A stretch of DNA of 64,000 bases from Clostridiaceae bacterium (GCA_012838135.1 DUPV01000016.1:1-64000), one strand, 5' to 3'; shown: positions 44,795-53,911, numbered from the stretch's first letter. The notes: generated by a model not told the origin, from the sequence alone. A program made the numbers and translations.

Positions 44795-47383
44795 ATGAAT
44801 AAAGAAATATTTACTATATCAATGGGAATTACGCTCTTTGCAGATAGCAGGTATCCCGGTCCTGTATCGCAAACCCCTGAAGATGTAAACCGTTTCCTGG
44901 CACCGTTTGTTATGCAAATCTTTAAGAAATATTATCCGGGAGCAAGCGAAGACAAAAACAATCATTGGAATTACGATACTCGTTTCACGGTTATTCGGGA
45001 TTTTGGCATACAGAATACACAGCATTTAGAATTTCGCAATAGAAACACCGGTGAAATTATTGATACGGCAAAATATTCGGATATTTGCAATGCAGCCAAA
45101 GAGAGCTGGAAAAATGCCGTAATGCAAGCATATCCCGGATACAGCCATGCTGCTTTGGCAGAAGGAATGGCCAATGCACGCTTTGAATTCTTTCCGCAAA
45201 ACGGCTTGCTCATTGGCTTTACATTGCTAAAAGGGCTGGTTGAACAAGGCGCGGAAGATTTTATGACAGAGCGTGAACGCAATGCAACTCAAGGCTATCC
45301 TCAAGGCGTACAAAGAACTTTATATCTGAGATTTGATATTGAAAAACTATCCGGCAGATACGGAGCCGATAGTTATCGAATTTTGTTTACTTCCATTCCA
45401 TCTACATTGTTAGTGGGAGCAATTTTACGGATGGGAGATTCGGCCGATACACTTGCCGGCAGAGAAAATGTAAATGTAGTAGGAATAACAATGATAGACA
45501 GCGGTCAATTAGACATGATCAGGAAAGAACTCTCTGACTCTACTGCGTTTATGGCGGTTGCTGCCACCCGGCCTTTTTTACTTGCAGAAGGATTGGGTCA
45601 GGAACCACTTGTCTTGGATGGAGTCTTTACCGCTTTAGGTGTGGAAGTTCAAAACGATAATTTTTCTTGGGCAAAAAATGTATGGGACGGGCTAAAGGAA
45701 TCCGGTAAAGTAACAGATCCGATCATCCCTTCTGAAAATCCCGAAGCAGACATTTCCGGCATATTGTCTGTTGAGTACGGCAACGTTCAGGAAATTCCTT
45801 TTCCGGCAGAAACCAAGCCCTTTGCAATGCTCGGCACTAATCATTTTGTAGTCACAAACGGCAAATCAATCGGTAAGAAGTATGGTGTGATCGATAATAA
45901 TGGCAGGATTGTATTACCTATTACTCTAAAACACTCAGAAGCAATGTATGGTCCTATCAAATTTGAGATGCTGAATGAGAAGGCAATTTTACTTAAAAGT
46001 AATGTATTTACTGTTTTCAGCTTGAACGGCAATCCGATCGCAAGCTTTAAAAGAGTGGTCAGCCTTGGTTCAGAACTACTGGCAGTTTCCAATGGCAATA
46101 AATTTGCAATCATGAGAATCGACGGCAGTATGGTAAGCAGTGAAGAATTTGACTTAATCCATCCTTTTAACGATGGGATTGCTATTGCCCAAAAAGGGGA
46201 TACTGTGCTTGGCTATTCAACAGAGGCGACCGTTGTTTTTATACTGAGAGGCATTGATGAAATTCGCACGTATTGTAACGGATATGCCGTATTCAGAAGA
46301 GGAAAAAAATGGGGAGCTATCGACACTAAGGGGAATATTGCATTGGAGGCAAAGTGGAGCTGGCTCAGAGATTGTATGTTTGATGCTTTCGTTTTTTCCG
46401 AATCTCCTCAACCAAAAATTAATTTAGATAATTTCGGATTGGTAGCTGTTGGTGACCGTGTCATTTTGCCATGTCAATATAAAAATTTGGAACAAATAGA
46501 TGCAAATATGTTGAAGCATGGAACCGTGATTTTTTTTCAATATACAGTGGGAAATACACGCTATACTCAATCTTTGTTGACCTTTGCCGTCATCGATTTG
46601 CAAGGAAACGAGCTTATTCCCCAGGGATTAGCTGCTATCGGTACAGAGAGCGAAGGGTTGCGTGCTTATGCAAGGTATTATTCTGATAAACATATAGAAT
46701 TCGGCTACATGGATAAAGATTGGAAAAGTGTCTTTATCGCATCGATTGTGACTAAGGTTCCTACCGGAGATGCCTTTAAATTCGGTATTGTCAGTACCAG
46801 TTCCTATCTGTTTTCTTACAAAATAGATGATTTGTTTTCACCTTTTTCAAATGGCAAGGCTTGGGTGAGATTGTCACAAGATGGACGATATTTAAAAGAT
46901 GGACGCTGGATTAATAAGGCAGGACAAGAAACGACTGCCGGCGAAAAACTAACTCCTACAGAAACGGTAATTAGTCCTGACGAAAAGAAAGCTCAAGAGG
47001 TCCTTGAGAGACTTAGCAGTTATTTCACACGTTTAGGCGGGGAAGATCCACACAAAAGTTGCAGACGTGTCATCGGTGATTTATGGGAGATCGAAGCACA
47101 TGATGGCAAAAAATCCTTCGTTTTCAGCCAGATGGAGTCGGTTAACGGTTTCAGTTGTGGCTTAATTGCAGTCAAGGCTCTGTCTAACCAAAAGTGGGGC
47201 TATGCAGATTATAACGGTAATTTGATTGTGCCCCCGAAATATGATGAGGCTAAACCCTTTAATAATAATCGTACATGGGCTAGGCTGGGGAAAAATTATT
47301 TCATTATTAAGAGAGAAGCAGTTCTTAATAATAGCAAAAATAATGCCGAAAATAATAGCGAAAGTAATACCGAAGTTTTATAA
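44795..47383 (+). CDS. WG-repeat protein with an unassigned N-terminal domain
   Basis: 862 residues, no signal peptide, AAGGAAA before the ATG. Residues 1-~300 form a domain I do not recognise (RYPGPVSQTPEDVNRFLAPF, then WKNAVMQAYPGYS). Residues ~330-860 contain repeats of the WG type: GKKYGVIDNNGRIVLP, GKKWGAIDTKGNIAL, QKWGYADYNGNLIVPP. WG repeats form beta structures in proteins of unknown role. A Asn/Ser/Glu-rich tail closes it. Likely cytoplasmic, possibly a substrate or scaffold for the island's kinases. Confidence 0.75.
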   Translation: MNKEIFTISMGITLFADSRYPGPVSQTPEDVNRFLAPFVMQIFKKYYPGASEDKNNHWNYDTRFTVIRDFGIQNTQHLEFRNRNTGEIIDTAKYSDICNAAKESWKNAVMQAYPGYSHAALAEGMANARFEFFPQNGLLIGFTLLKGLVEQGAEDFMTERERNATQGYPQGVQRTLYLRFDIEKLSGRYGADSYRILFTSIPSTLLVGAILRMGDSADTLAGRENVNVVGITMIDSGQLDMIRKELSDSTAFMAVAATRPFLLAEGLGQEPLVLDGVFTALGVEVQNDNFSWAKNVWDGLKESGKVTDPIIPSENPEADISGILSVEYGNVQEIPFPAETKPFAMLGTNHFVVTNGKSIGKKYGVIDNNGRIVLPITLKHSEAMYGPIKFEMLNEKAILLKSNVFTVFSLNGNPIASFKRVVSLGSELLAVSNGNKFAIMRIDGSMVSSEEFDLIHPFNDGIAIAQKGDTVLGYSTEATVVFILRGIDEIRTYCNGYAVFRRGKKWGAIDTKGNIALEAKWSWLRDCMFDAFVFSESPQPKINLDNFGLVAVGDRVILPCQYKNLEQIDANMLKHGTVIFFQYTVGNTRYTQSLLTFAVIDLQGNELIPQGLAAIGTESEGLRAYARYYSDKHIEFGYMDKDWKSVFIASIVTKVPTGDAFKFGIVSTSSYLFSYKIDDLFSPFSNGKAWVRLSQDGRYLKDGRWINKAGQETTAGEKLTPTETVISPDEKKAQEVLERLSSYFTRLGGEDPHKSCRRVIGDLWEIEAHDGKKSFVFSQMESVNGFSCGLIAVKALSNQKWGYADYNGNLIVPPKYDEAKPFNNNRTWARLGKNYFIIKREAVLNNSKNNAENNSESNTEVL

Positions 47384-47447
47384 TAATCTATAGACTATAA
47401 AAATGAATAAGTTCACAGAAGATCAAGATGAAGAAGGAGAATTTGAT

Positions 47448-49460
47448 ATGATTTGCAAAAATTGCGGGACACAAGTGCCGGAAGGTCAAAAGTTTTGCCA
47501 CATCTGTGGTAATGCCATAATAGTAAATCCTCCCGAAGTTGAAGTAACTTATAATATAGAAGGAAGCACATCTACACCTGTTGAGCAGTCGGATCAAGAT
47601 CCTGTTTATCCGCCGCCAGTTGAATCAGCCGAGCAAGTTCCGGGCTCACCTGATATAACAGCAGCAGATGTATTTCCGCCTTTAGAGCAGTCAGATCAAG
47701 GTTCCGTTTATCCGCCGCCGGTTAAATCTGCCAAACAAGTTTCGGGATCACCTGATATAACAGCAACAGGGGTATTTCCGCCTTTAGAGCAGTCAGATCA
47801 AGGTTCCGTTTATCCGCCGCCGGTCGAATCTGCCGAACAAGTTCCGGGCTCACCTGATATAACAGCAGCAGATGTGTTTCCGCCTGTTGAACAGTCAGAT
47901 CAAGGATTTATTTATCCGCCGCCGGTCGAATTTGCCGAACAAGTTCCGGGCTCACCTGATATAACAGCAGCAGGAGCATTTCCGCCTTTAGAGCAGTCAG
48001 ATCAAGGTTCCGTTCAAGGTCCCGTTTATCCGCCGCAATTTGAATTCACTGAGCAAGTTCCGGAATTACCGAAGAAAAAACATAAAAACAAAAAACTATT
48101 TATCATTATCGCCAGTACGACTTTAGCTCTGATTATAATTGCGGCAATTCTGATTGTTCCTTTAATTATTAATAAAACAAATCAAAAAAAATACGACAAT
48201 GCGATGGCGTTATTAAATGCCGGTAATTATACTCAAGCTGAAGAGCAATTTACGGAACTTGGAGATTTTGGAGATGCTCAAGCTAAAGTCAAATACTGTC
48301 AAAACAAAGAAAAATATGACAATGCGATGGCGCTATTGGATGCAGGCAAATATACTCAAGCTGAAGAGCAATTTACTGAACTTGGAGATTTTGAAGATGC
48401 TCAAGCAAAAGCTGCATACTGTCAAAACAAAGAAAAATATGACGATGCGGTGGCGCTATTGGATGCAGGTAATTATACTCAGGCTGAAGAGCAATTCACG
48501 AAACTTGGAGATTTTGAGGATGCTCAAGCAAAAGCTGCATACTGTCAAAACAAAGAAAAATATGACAGTGCGGTTGCACTGTTAGATGACGGAAACTATG
48601 CTGAAGCCAAGGAGAAATTCGTTGAACTTGGAGATTTTGAAGATGCTACGATTCAAGTAAAAAATTGCGAAAATATAATTGATTATGAAAAAGCTGAGGA
48701 ATTACTGACGCAAGAAAAATATAGTGATGCGTCTACAGCATTTGAAAAATTGGGCGATTTTCGCGATTCAAGTGACAAAGTAGAATACTGTGAGAATTGG
48801 TTGGATTATTTAAAAGCTGAAGAATTATTTGCAGCCGGTGATTATGCAGCAGCAAAAGTTCTGTATGGAGATTTACCGCAAGATTCTTTCAATGATGCGA
48901 CAGAAAAACATTCGAAATGTGTTAATAAAGAAAAATATAAAGATGCGGAAACACTTTATACAGAAGGATCTTATTATGACGCTTATCTGGCTTTTAAAGC
49001 ATTGGGTTCTTTTGAAGACGCAGAACAACGCAAGTCCGAATGCATACAGCCTTTTCCCAACACCGGAGAACAGTATCACAATCCAAATTATTCGGGCAGT
49101 AGTATCTCATTATTGATTCTACCTCCGGCTAGTGATCAAAGCCGGAATTACATAAAAATCTACACACAGGATGACGTATTGGTCAGCACTATTGCCATTG
49201 ATCAAGGTGCATCGGCGGAAGTATTTTTACCAGAGGGCAGTTATCGAATCAAAAATGCTTATGGAACCGGTGCTTGGTTCGGGGAAGACGACATGTTCGG
49301 TGATGAAGGAATCTATTTGATTTTACTTAACAGCGAGAATAATAATGATTTGTTTAGCTTAGAGGCGTATAAATCATATACTCTTTATTTACGCTCTGCA
49401 GATGATGGTATGCCCGGGGATCCGGTAGATTCGAAAAATGAAAATAGAGATAATTTTTAA
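47448..49460 (+). CDS. Zinc-ribbon, proline-rich repeat, TPR-like membrane protein
   Basis: 670 residues from the ATG at 47448 with AAGGAG eight bases before it (an ATG 45 bases upstream lacks a site). Zinc ribbon CKNCG...CHICG (residues 3-22). Four full and one partial 34-residue units starting EQSDQGSVYPPPVE (about 46-200). Basic cluster and one membrane helix (about 220-240). Seven or eight TPR-like units of 41 residues (for example KYDNAMALLDAGKYTQAEEQ). A beta-rich C-terminal domain with LPEGSYRIKNAYG. By the positive-inside rule the TPR part is outside. A surface interaction module of the island is inferred. Confidence 0.75.
   Translation: MICKNCGTQVPEGQKFCHICGNAIIVNPPEVEVTYNIEGSTSTPVEQSDQDPVYPPPVESAEQVPGSPDITAADVFPPLEQSDQGSVYPPPVKSAKQVSGSPDITATGVFPPLEQSDQGSVYPPPVESAEQVPGSPDITAADVFPPVEQSDQGFIYPPPVEFAEQVPGSPDITAAGAFPPLEQSDQGSVQGPVYPPQFEFTEQVPELPKKKHKNKKLFIIIASTTLALIIIAAILIVPLIINKTNQKKYDNAMALLNAGNYTQAEEQFTELGDFGDAQAKVKYCQNKEKYDNAMALLDAGKYTQAEEQFTELGDFEDAQAKAAYCQNKEKYDDAVALLDAGNYTQAEEQFTKLGDFEDAQAKAAYCQNKEKYDSAVALLDDGNYAEAKEKFVELGDFEDATIQVKNCENIIDYEKAEELLTQEKYSDASTAFEKLGDFRDSSDKVEYCENWLDYLKAEELFAAGDYAAAKVLYGDLPQDSFNDATEKHSKCVNKEKYKDAETLYTEGSYYDAYLAFKALGSFEDAEQRKSECIQPFPNTGEQYHNPNYSGSSISLLILPPASDQSRNYIKIYTQDDVLVSTIAIDQGASAEVFLPEGSYRIKNAYGTGAWFGEDDMFGDEGIYLILLNSENNNDLFSLEAYKSYTLYLRSADDGMPGDPVDSKNENRDNF
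47583..48060 (+). repeat. 102-bp tandem coding repeats (proline-rich region)
   Basis: Four full units start at 47583, 47685, 47787 and 47889 with a partial fifth. They are nearly identical in places, suggesting recent expansion and possible copy-number change. They lie in frame within the zinc-ribbon/TPR gene. Confidence 0.85.
48189..48680 (+). repeat. 123-bp tandem coding repeats (TPR-like region)
   Basis: Units at 48189, 48312, 48435 and 48558 have a 123-bp period and high identity. Three or four more diverged units follow to about 49050. Period 41 residues rather than the canonical 34 of TPR. Confidence 0.85.
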
Positions 49461-49516
49461 TTCGGTCTATGCTTAATATTTCTGTTGGAAAGTGTAAAGA
49501 AGAACAGAAACATTAA

Positions 49517-49558
49517 CAAAAAGAATCACGATTTACGCTCGGTGTTTCTGGCAGAAAC
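49517..49558 (-). repeat. Diverged second copy of the cysE 3' end
   Basis: These 42 bases align without gaps to 49583-49624, the last codons of cysE and the bases after its stop (offset 66 bp). On the minus strand they encode VSARNTERKS and a stop, against VSARNIEHK and a stop. Several differences are at third codon positions, as expected of a diverged coding homologue. Confidence 0.65.
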
Positions 49559-49594
49559 TGCAAAAATACAGAGAACACCTTTCAAAAAGAATTC

Positions 49595-50113
49595 TTATTT
49601 GTGTTCAATATTTCTGGCGGAAACTCCTACTGCAGTTGCACCCGGTGGAACATCCTTCAAGACAACGGCCCCTGCTCCGACTTTTGCTCCATCTCCAATC
49701 GTGATCGGACCGAGCATAGTTGATCCTGTTCCCAACAGACAGTTATTCCCGACCGTCGGATGACGTTTGGCATCTTTTTGTTTACCTGTTCCTCCCAAAG
49801 TCACACCGTGAAACATTGTAACATTATCGCCGATTACGGCAGTTTCGCCGATTACTACACCCATACCGTGATCGATAAACAAATTTTTACCGATAGTTGC
49901 ACCGGGATGAATTTCTATACCGGTCTTACGTCTGGCTCGATTAGAAATCCAACGAGCTAAAGTAGTATGACCTCTTTTATATAATTTATGGGCAAAGCGA
50001 TGAGTACGAAGTGCTCTGACCATAGGATACATAAACATTGCTTCAAATAATGATTTGCATGCAGGATCCTGATCCAAAATATAACGTGCGATTTCTATCC
50101 AGTTTTTGAACAT
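49595..50113 (-). CDS. cysE: Serine O-acetyltransferase
   Basis: 172 residues, the short form typical of Firmicutes. A helical N-terminus precedes the left-handed beta-helix: IHPGATIGKNLFIDHGMGVVIGE and HPTVGNNCLLGTGSTMLGP hexapeptide repeats. Acetylates serine with acetyl-CoA, first step of cysteine synthesis. Its ATG overlaps the cysK stop (TAATG), so it is translationally coupled to cysK. Confidence 0.95.
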   Translation of the reverse strand: MFKNWIEIARYILDQDPACKSLFEAMFMYPMVRALRTHRFAHKLYKRGHTTLARWISNRARRKTGIEIHPGATIGKNLFIDHGMGVVIGETAVIGDNVTMFHGVTLGGTGKQKDAKRHPTVGNNCLLGTGSTMLGPITIGDGAKVGAGAVVLKDVPPGATAVGVSARNIEHK

Positions 50114-51009
50114 TAATATTCCTCAAATAAAGCTGTAGATAAATATCTTTCAGCAGTATCAGGCAATACGGTAACTATCTTGCCTGTAATCTGTTCTGCC
50201 ATTTTTAAAGCTGCACATACATTGGCACCGGAAGAAATTCCGACTAACAAGCCCGCTTCCCGACTAAGTTTTTTACTCATTGCAATTGCTTCATCACCGG
50301 TAACGGTAATTGTCTTGTCAATCAAGGACAAATCTAAGTTTTGCGGGATGAAATTTGCACCAATACCCTGAATATTATGTGAACCGGAATGTCCCTCGGT
50401 AATAAGGGGAGATTCAGCCGGTTCCATTGCCCAGATTTTGATGTCCGTATTATGTTTTTTCAAAGCTTTACCCACTCCGGTAATAGTACCACCGGTGCCG
50501 ATACCTGCGACAAATCCGGCGATATCCGGTAAAGCATTAATAATCTCTATACCGGTTGTTTTTTCATGTGCCAAAGGATTATTCGGATTATTAAATTGAT
50601 TCGGCATGAAATAACCTTTAGCGGCGACGAGTTCAGCAGCCTTTTTTTCTGCTCCGGCCATGCCTTCTGCCCCGGGTGTCAGGAGCAGTTCAGCACCGTA
50701 AGCTTTAATTAAATTGCGTCTTTCGACACTCATTGTATCCGGCATAACCAGGATGACTTTAAGCCCTAATTGCGAACCGAGCATTGCCAATGCAATTCCC
50801 ATATTACCTGAAGTCGGTTCAATTACGGTCATACCGGGTTTCAGGTCGCCTGAATCAATTGCAGATTTTAGCATATAGTATGCAGGTCTGTCTTTGATAC
50901 TGCCGGCAGGATTTGTCTTTTCTAATTTGACATAGATTCTGTCAAAGCCCAGACGATTTAAATCTATTAATGGTGAATTACCAATTGTATTCAGTAAATT
51001 GTAATTCAT
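50113..51009 (-). CDS. cysK: Cysteine synthase A (O-acetylserine sulfhydrylase)
   Basis: 298 residues. The PLP lysine is Lys39 in NPAGSIKDRPA. The substrate loop TSGNMG, the phosphate-binding GTGGTITG and the closing LPDTAERYLSTALF are all present. It converts O-acetylserine and sulfide to cysteine. First gene of a cysK-cysE operon. Confidence 0.96.
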   Translation of the reverse strand: MNYNLLNTIGNSPLIDLNRLGFDRIYVKLEKTNPAGSIKDRPAYYMLKSAIDSGDLKPGMTVIEPTSGNMGIALAMLGSQLGLKVILVMPDTMSVERRNLIKAYGAELLLTPGAEGMAGAEKKAAELVAAKGYFMPNQFNNPNNPLAHEKTTGIEIINALPDIAGFVAGIGTGGTITGVGKALKKHNTDIKIWAMEPAESPLITEGHSGSHNIQGIGANFIPQNLDLSLIDKTITVTGDEAIAMSKKLSREAGLLVGISSGANVCAALKMAEQITGKIVTVLPDTAERYLSTALFEEY

Positions 51010-51222
51010 AATATAACCTCTATTTTGTAAATATACATTTAATGTATCTTTAGATCTCGGTCAAATGATGTTAACATAAATAACAAATATTTACACCTTG
51101 CGTTTGGTACAGAAATATTTTCATTAATTCTCAGTTTAATTGAAACGGAGATTTAAATTAGTTGAAATTTAATTTCAGTTTAACTTGTAATGAGCAATTC
51201 TCTGAAATTTTTACAAGGTCAA

Positions 51223-51252
51223 TTGACTTTACAATTCATTAAATGCTATCAT
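51223..51252 (+). promoter_or_regulatory. Promoter of the rplU operon
   Basis: TTGACT (51223-51228), 18-bp spacer, TATCAT (51247-51252), leaving a leader of about 75 bases before the rplU start. Confidence 0.6.
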
Positions 51253-51255
51253 ACT

Positions 51256-51328
51256 TCGGCGACCACTCTGATCGGGTGTTATTAAAGCATGATTGCTACC
51301 TGGATTAGGTGAGACTGTTTACAGGGAG
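51256..51328 (+). promoter_or_regulatory. Possible L21 leader in the rplU 5' UTR
   Basis: The leader contains two short stems (CACTC with GGGTG near 51263-51278, and ACCT with AGGT near 51298-51310) just before AGGGAGG. Ribosomal protein leaders are known upstream of rplU in Firmicutes. I cannot match the Rfam consensus by eye, so this is a position-based suggestion. Confidence 0.3.
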
Positions 51329-51334
51329 GAAAAA

Positions 51335-51643
51335 ATGTACGCTATTATTAAAACAGGCGGTAAGCAATACAAAGTTGCAGAAGATGATGTGATTTACATC
51401 GAAAAATTAGAAGGTGAAGCAGGTGATGAAATCGTTTTTGACGAAGTTCTTGCACTTTCTAAAGATGATGATTTTGAAGCAGGTTCACCATTAGTGAAAG
51501 GTGCTACTGTCAAAGGTGAAATTGTCAAACAGGGTAAAGGCAAGAAAATTACGATATTCAAATATCGAGCCAAGAAAACCTATCGTCGTAAAATGGGACA
51601 TCGTCAGCCTTATACTTGTGTAAAAATTACAAGCATAGCATAA
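51335..51643 (+). CDS. rplU: 50S ribosomal protein L21
   Basis: 102 residues starting MYAIIKTGGKQYKV, the family hallmark. The start is set by AGGGAGG a few bases before 51335. Ends with YRRKMGHRQPYTCVKI. First gene of rplU-prp-rpmA. Confidence 0.96.
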   Translation: MYAIIKTGGKQYKVAEDDVIYIEKLEGEAGDEIVFDEVLALSKDDDFEAGSPLVKGATVKGEIVKQGKGKKITIFKYRAKKTYRRKMGHRQPYTCVKITSIA

Positions 51644-51656
51644 AAAGAGGCAATAA

Positions 51657-52007
51657 GTGATACAAGCAAAGTTTGTCTTAGATCAGGAAAAAAGAATTGA
51701 ATCTTTTTATCTAACGGGACATGCTGAATATGCTGAATCGGGTAAAGACATTTACTGTAGTGCGGTATCGGCGATTACACAAACTGTAATCGGAACATTG
51801 ACCGAAATCATAGAAGCAGGTCGGGATTTTGTTTATCTGAATCAAACAGGTGTAATTGAATGCCGAATTCTGAACTATAACAATTTATCGCAAGATAAAA
51901 AAATAGCTGCACAAAGTTTGATGTTGTCAGCATATATAGGGCTTAAACAAATTGAAATGATTGACGGACAAGAGTATTTGTCCATTGAGAAAGTAGAGGA
52001 ATACTAA
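51657..52007 (+). CDS. prp: Ribosomal-processing cysteine protease Prp
   Basis: 116 residues with a GTG start after AAGAGG. The catalytic pair is His22 (TGHAEYA) and Cys34 (DIYCSAVSA), as in Prp (DUF464). Prp removes the N-terminal extension of L27, encoded by the next gene with a TAATG overlap. The pairing and the L27 extension agree with this role. Confidence 0.95.
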   Translation: MIQAKFVLDQEKRIESFYLTGHAEYAESGKDIYCSAVSAITQTVIGTLTEIIEAGRDFVYLNQTGVIECRILNYNNLSQDKKIAAQSLMLSAYIGLKQIEMIDGQEYLSIEKVEEY

Positions 52008-52291
52008 TGATTAAGATTAATTTACAATTATTAGCTAGCAAAAAGGGTGTAGGCAGCACAAAAAACGGTCGTGATTCACAATCCAAGCGTTTGGGCGCGA
52101 AACTTGGTGATGGTCAATATTGTTTAGCCGGTAATATCATCTATCGCCAGCGTGGTACTAAAATTCACCCGGGACTAAATGTTGGAAAAGGTAAAGATGA
52201 TACCTTATTTTCAATCATTGACGGTCAAGTTCGTTACGAAAGATTGGGTCGTAAACGTACTCAAGTCAGTGTTTATCCAATCGCTGAATAA
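52007..52291 (+). CDS. rpmA: 50S ribosomal protein L27 with Prp-cleavable extension
   Basis: 94 residues. The N-terminus [17 protein letters not shown] has the extension seen in Firmicutes, where Prp cuts after the alanine of an LQFFA-like motif. Here the motif is LQLLA. The mature protein would start [13 protein letters not shown]. The start codon overlaps the prp stop. Confidence 0.95.
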   Translation: MIKINLQLLASKKGVGSTKNGRDSQSKRLGAKLGDGQYCLAGNIIYRQRGTKIHPGLNVGKGKDDTLFSIIDGQVRYERLGRKRTQVSVYPIAE

Positions 52292-52636
52292 TTTGACTTC
52301 GAATTACTTGTTTACTTTAAGGTAAACTTGCTGATTTATTTAGTTGCAGCAAATTTATTCGTTTTCAGTTTAGATTAAATTGTTTGCTTCAGTTTACGAT
52401 AAGATTGTTTGCGTAGTTTAAAGTGAGTTTGTGCAATTTTATTCAGATTAGGAAGTTAGTTCGTTTTGATAATTAATAAAATTTTAATCAAGCCCGGCTT
52501 ATTAGTCGGGTTTTTTGATTTTGTTTTATGATTTTAAACTTGAGATTTTGTTGAAATTAAACAGTTTAATAATTAATTGTTGCTGATTATTATCGTGAAT
52601 GTTTAGCTCGATTACTCAGTTAGAAAGCAGGTCGTT
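52292..52636. other. Intergenic region between rpmA and obg
   Basis: 345 bases, AT-rich. Short repeats of GTTTAC/TTTAAG type occur at 52310-52430, including GTTTAC-N6-GTAAAC near 52310-52330. A terminator lies at 52491-52516. No coding frame or structured RNA was recognised. Confidence 0.5.
52491..52516 (+). terminator. Terminator after rplU-prp-rpmA
   Basis: Stem CCCGGCT / AGTCGGG (one G:T) with a TATT loop, followed by six T residues. It separates rpmA from obg. Confidence 0.85.
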
Positions 52637-53911
52637 TTGTTTTTTGATCAAGTTGTTATAGATGTTAAAGCCGGTAACGGCGGTGACGGTGCTGTATCTT
52701 TTCGACGCGAAAAATATGTACCGGAAGGTGGTCCGGACGGTGGCAATGGTGGTCAAGGCGGAGATATTTATTTAAGAGTAAATTCCGGGATTAATACTTT
52801 ACAAAATTACCGTTATTCAAGAAAATTCAGAGCGGCGTCCGGCGAGAACGGTATGGGTAAAATGTGCTACGGTAAATCTGCCGAGGATTTATATTTGGAA
52901 GTGCCGCAGGGAACTTTAGTTTATGATGCTGAGAATGGCGAACTCTTAGCGGATTTAACTGATGATAATCAAGAATTTCTGATAGCTAAAGGCGGACAAG
53001 GCGGTTTGGGGAATTCACATTTTAAGACATCAGTCAGACAAGCTCCGCGTTTTGCCAGAGCCGGCGGTATAGGTGAAGCGAAATCAATTAAACTGGAGCT
53101 CAAATTAATTGCTGATGTCGGCTTGATCGGATTTCCCAATGTCGGTAAATCGACACTCTTATCTGTAGCAACCGCAGCAAAACCTAAAATTGCCAACTAT
53201 CCTTTTACCACACTCGCACCACAACTAGGTGTGGTGACATATGCGGATGTTTCTTTCGTGATGGCAGATATGCCGGGTTTAATTGAAGGAGCATCAGAAG
53301 GTATAGGCTTGGGTCACGATTTTCTGCGCCATATTGAAAGAACCAGAATGTTTCTTCAAATTATTGATCCGACAATGGGTGATTTTGAAAATGTTGTTAA
53401 GCAGTTTGAGTTAATTGAATTTGAGCTGGGTGAATATCAAGCAGAGTTATTGGAACGCAGGCGTCTGATTGTGATCAATAAAATTGATATAGCCGATAGT
53501 AAATTAGTTGCTGATTTAAAGCAGGAATTTGAAAACAGAGGATTTGAAGTATTTTTAATTAGTGCAGCAACCCGCAAAAATATTGATCAGTTGATTGCCA
53601 AAACAGCTGAATACATTTCTGAATTGCCTCCGATTCCTAAATTTAAGACTGAAGATACCGAACATAAAACATATCGCTATCAGGCTAAAGAATTATTCAA
53701 GATTCATTTTGACGGTGAATTCTTTATCGTGGATAGTGAATGGGCCGAACGTTTAGTAAGATCAACGGATTTTACTGACAATGAAGCATTTTTCTATTTT
53801 CAAAGATTGATTAAGCGTAGAGGTTTAGATACAGCTTTATATGATGCAGGACTAGAGAACGGTGATTGGGTAAAAATCGGCAATATGGAGTTCCAATGGC
53901 TGGACGAATAA
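52637..53911 (+). CDS. obg: GTPase Obg/CgtA
   Basis: 424 residues with a TTG start behind AGCAGG. Glycine-rich Obg fold (FRREKYVPEGGPDGGNGGQGGD), G domain with GFPNVGKST, DMPGL and NKID, and a C-terminal OCT domain ending GLENGDWVKIGNMEFQW. Involved in 50S assembly and stress signalling. Usual neighbour of rplU-rpmA. Confidence 0.96.
   Translation: MFFDQVVIDVKAGNGGDGAVSFRREKYVPEGGPDGGNGGQGGDIYLRVNSGINTLQNYRYSRKFRAASGENGMGKMCYGKSAEDLYLEVPQGTLVYDAENGELLADLTDDNQEFLIAKGGQGGLGNSHFKTSVRQAPRFARAGGIGEAKSIKLELKLIADVGLIGFPNVGKSTLLSVATAAKPKIANYPFTTLAPQLGVVTYADVSFVMADMPGLIEGASEGIGLGHDFLRHIERTRMFLQIIDPTMGDFENVVKQFELIEFELGEYQAELLERRRLIVINKIDIADSKLVADLKQEFENRGFEVFLISAATRKNIDQLIAKTAEYISELPPIPKFKTEDTEHKTYRYQAKELFKIHFDGEFFIVDSEWAERLVRSTDFTDNEAFFYFQRLIKRRGLDTALYDAGLENGDWVKIGNMEFQWLDE

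Noticed and set aside
47583-48680. Regular DNA repeats that could be taken for a CRISPR or satellite array
   Set aside because: Units of 102 and 123 bp keep one reading frame, encode Pro-rich and TPR-like protein repeats and have no unique spacers.
49485-49763. Plus-strand frame with an FLAET repeat after the TPR-like gene
   Set aside because: It is the antisense of the cysE end and of the duplicated cysE tail, which fully explains the apparent peptide repeat.
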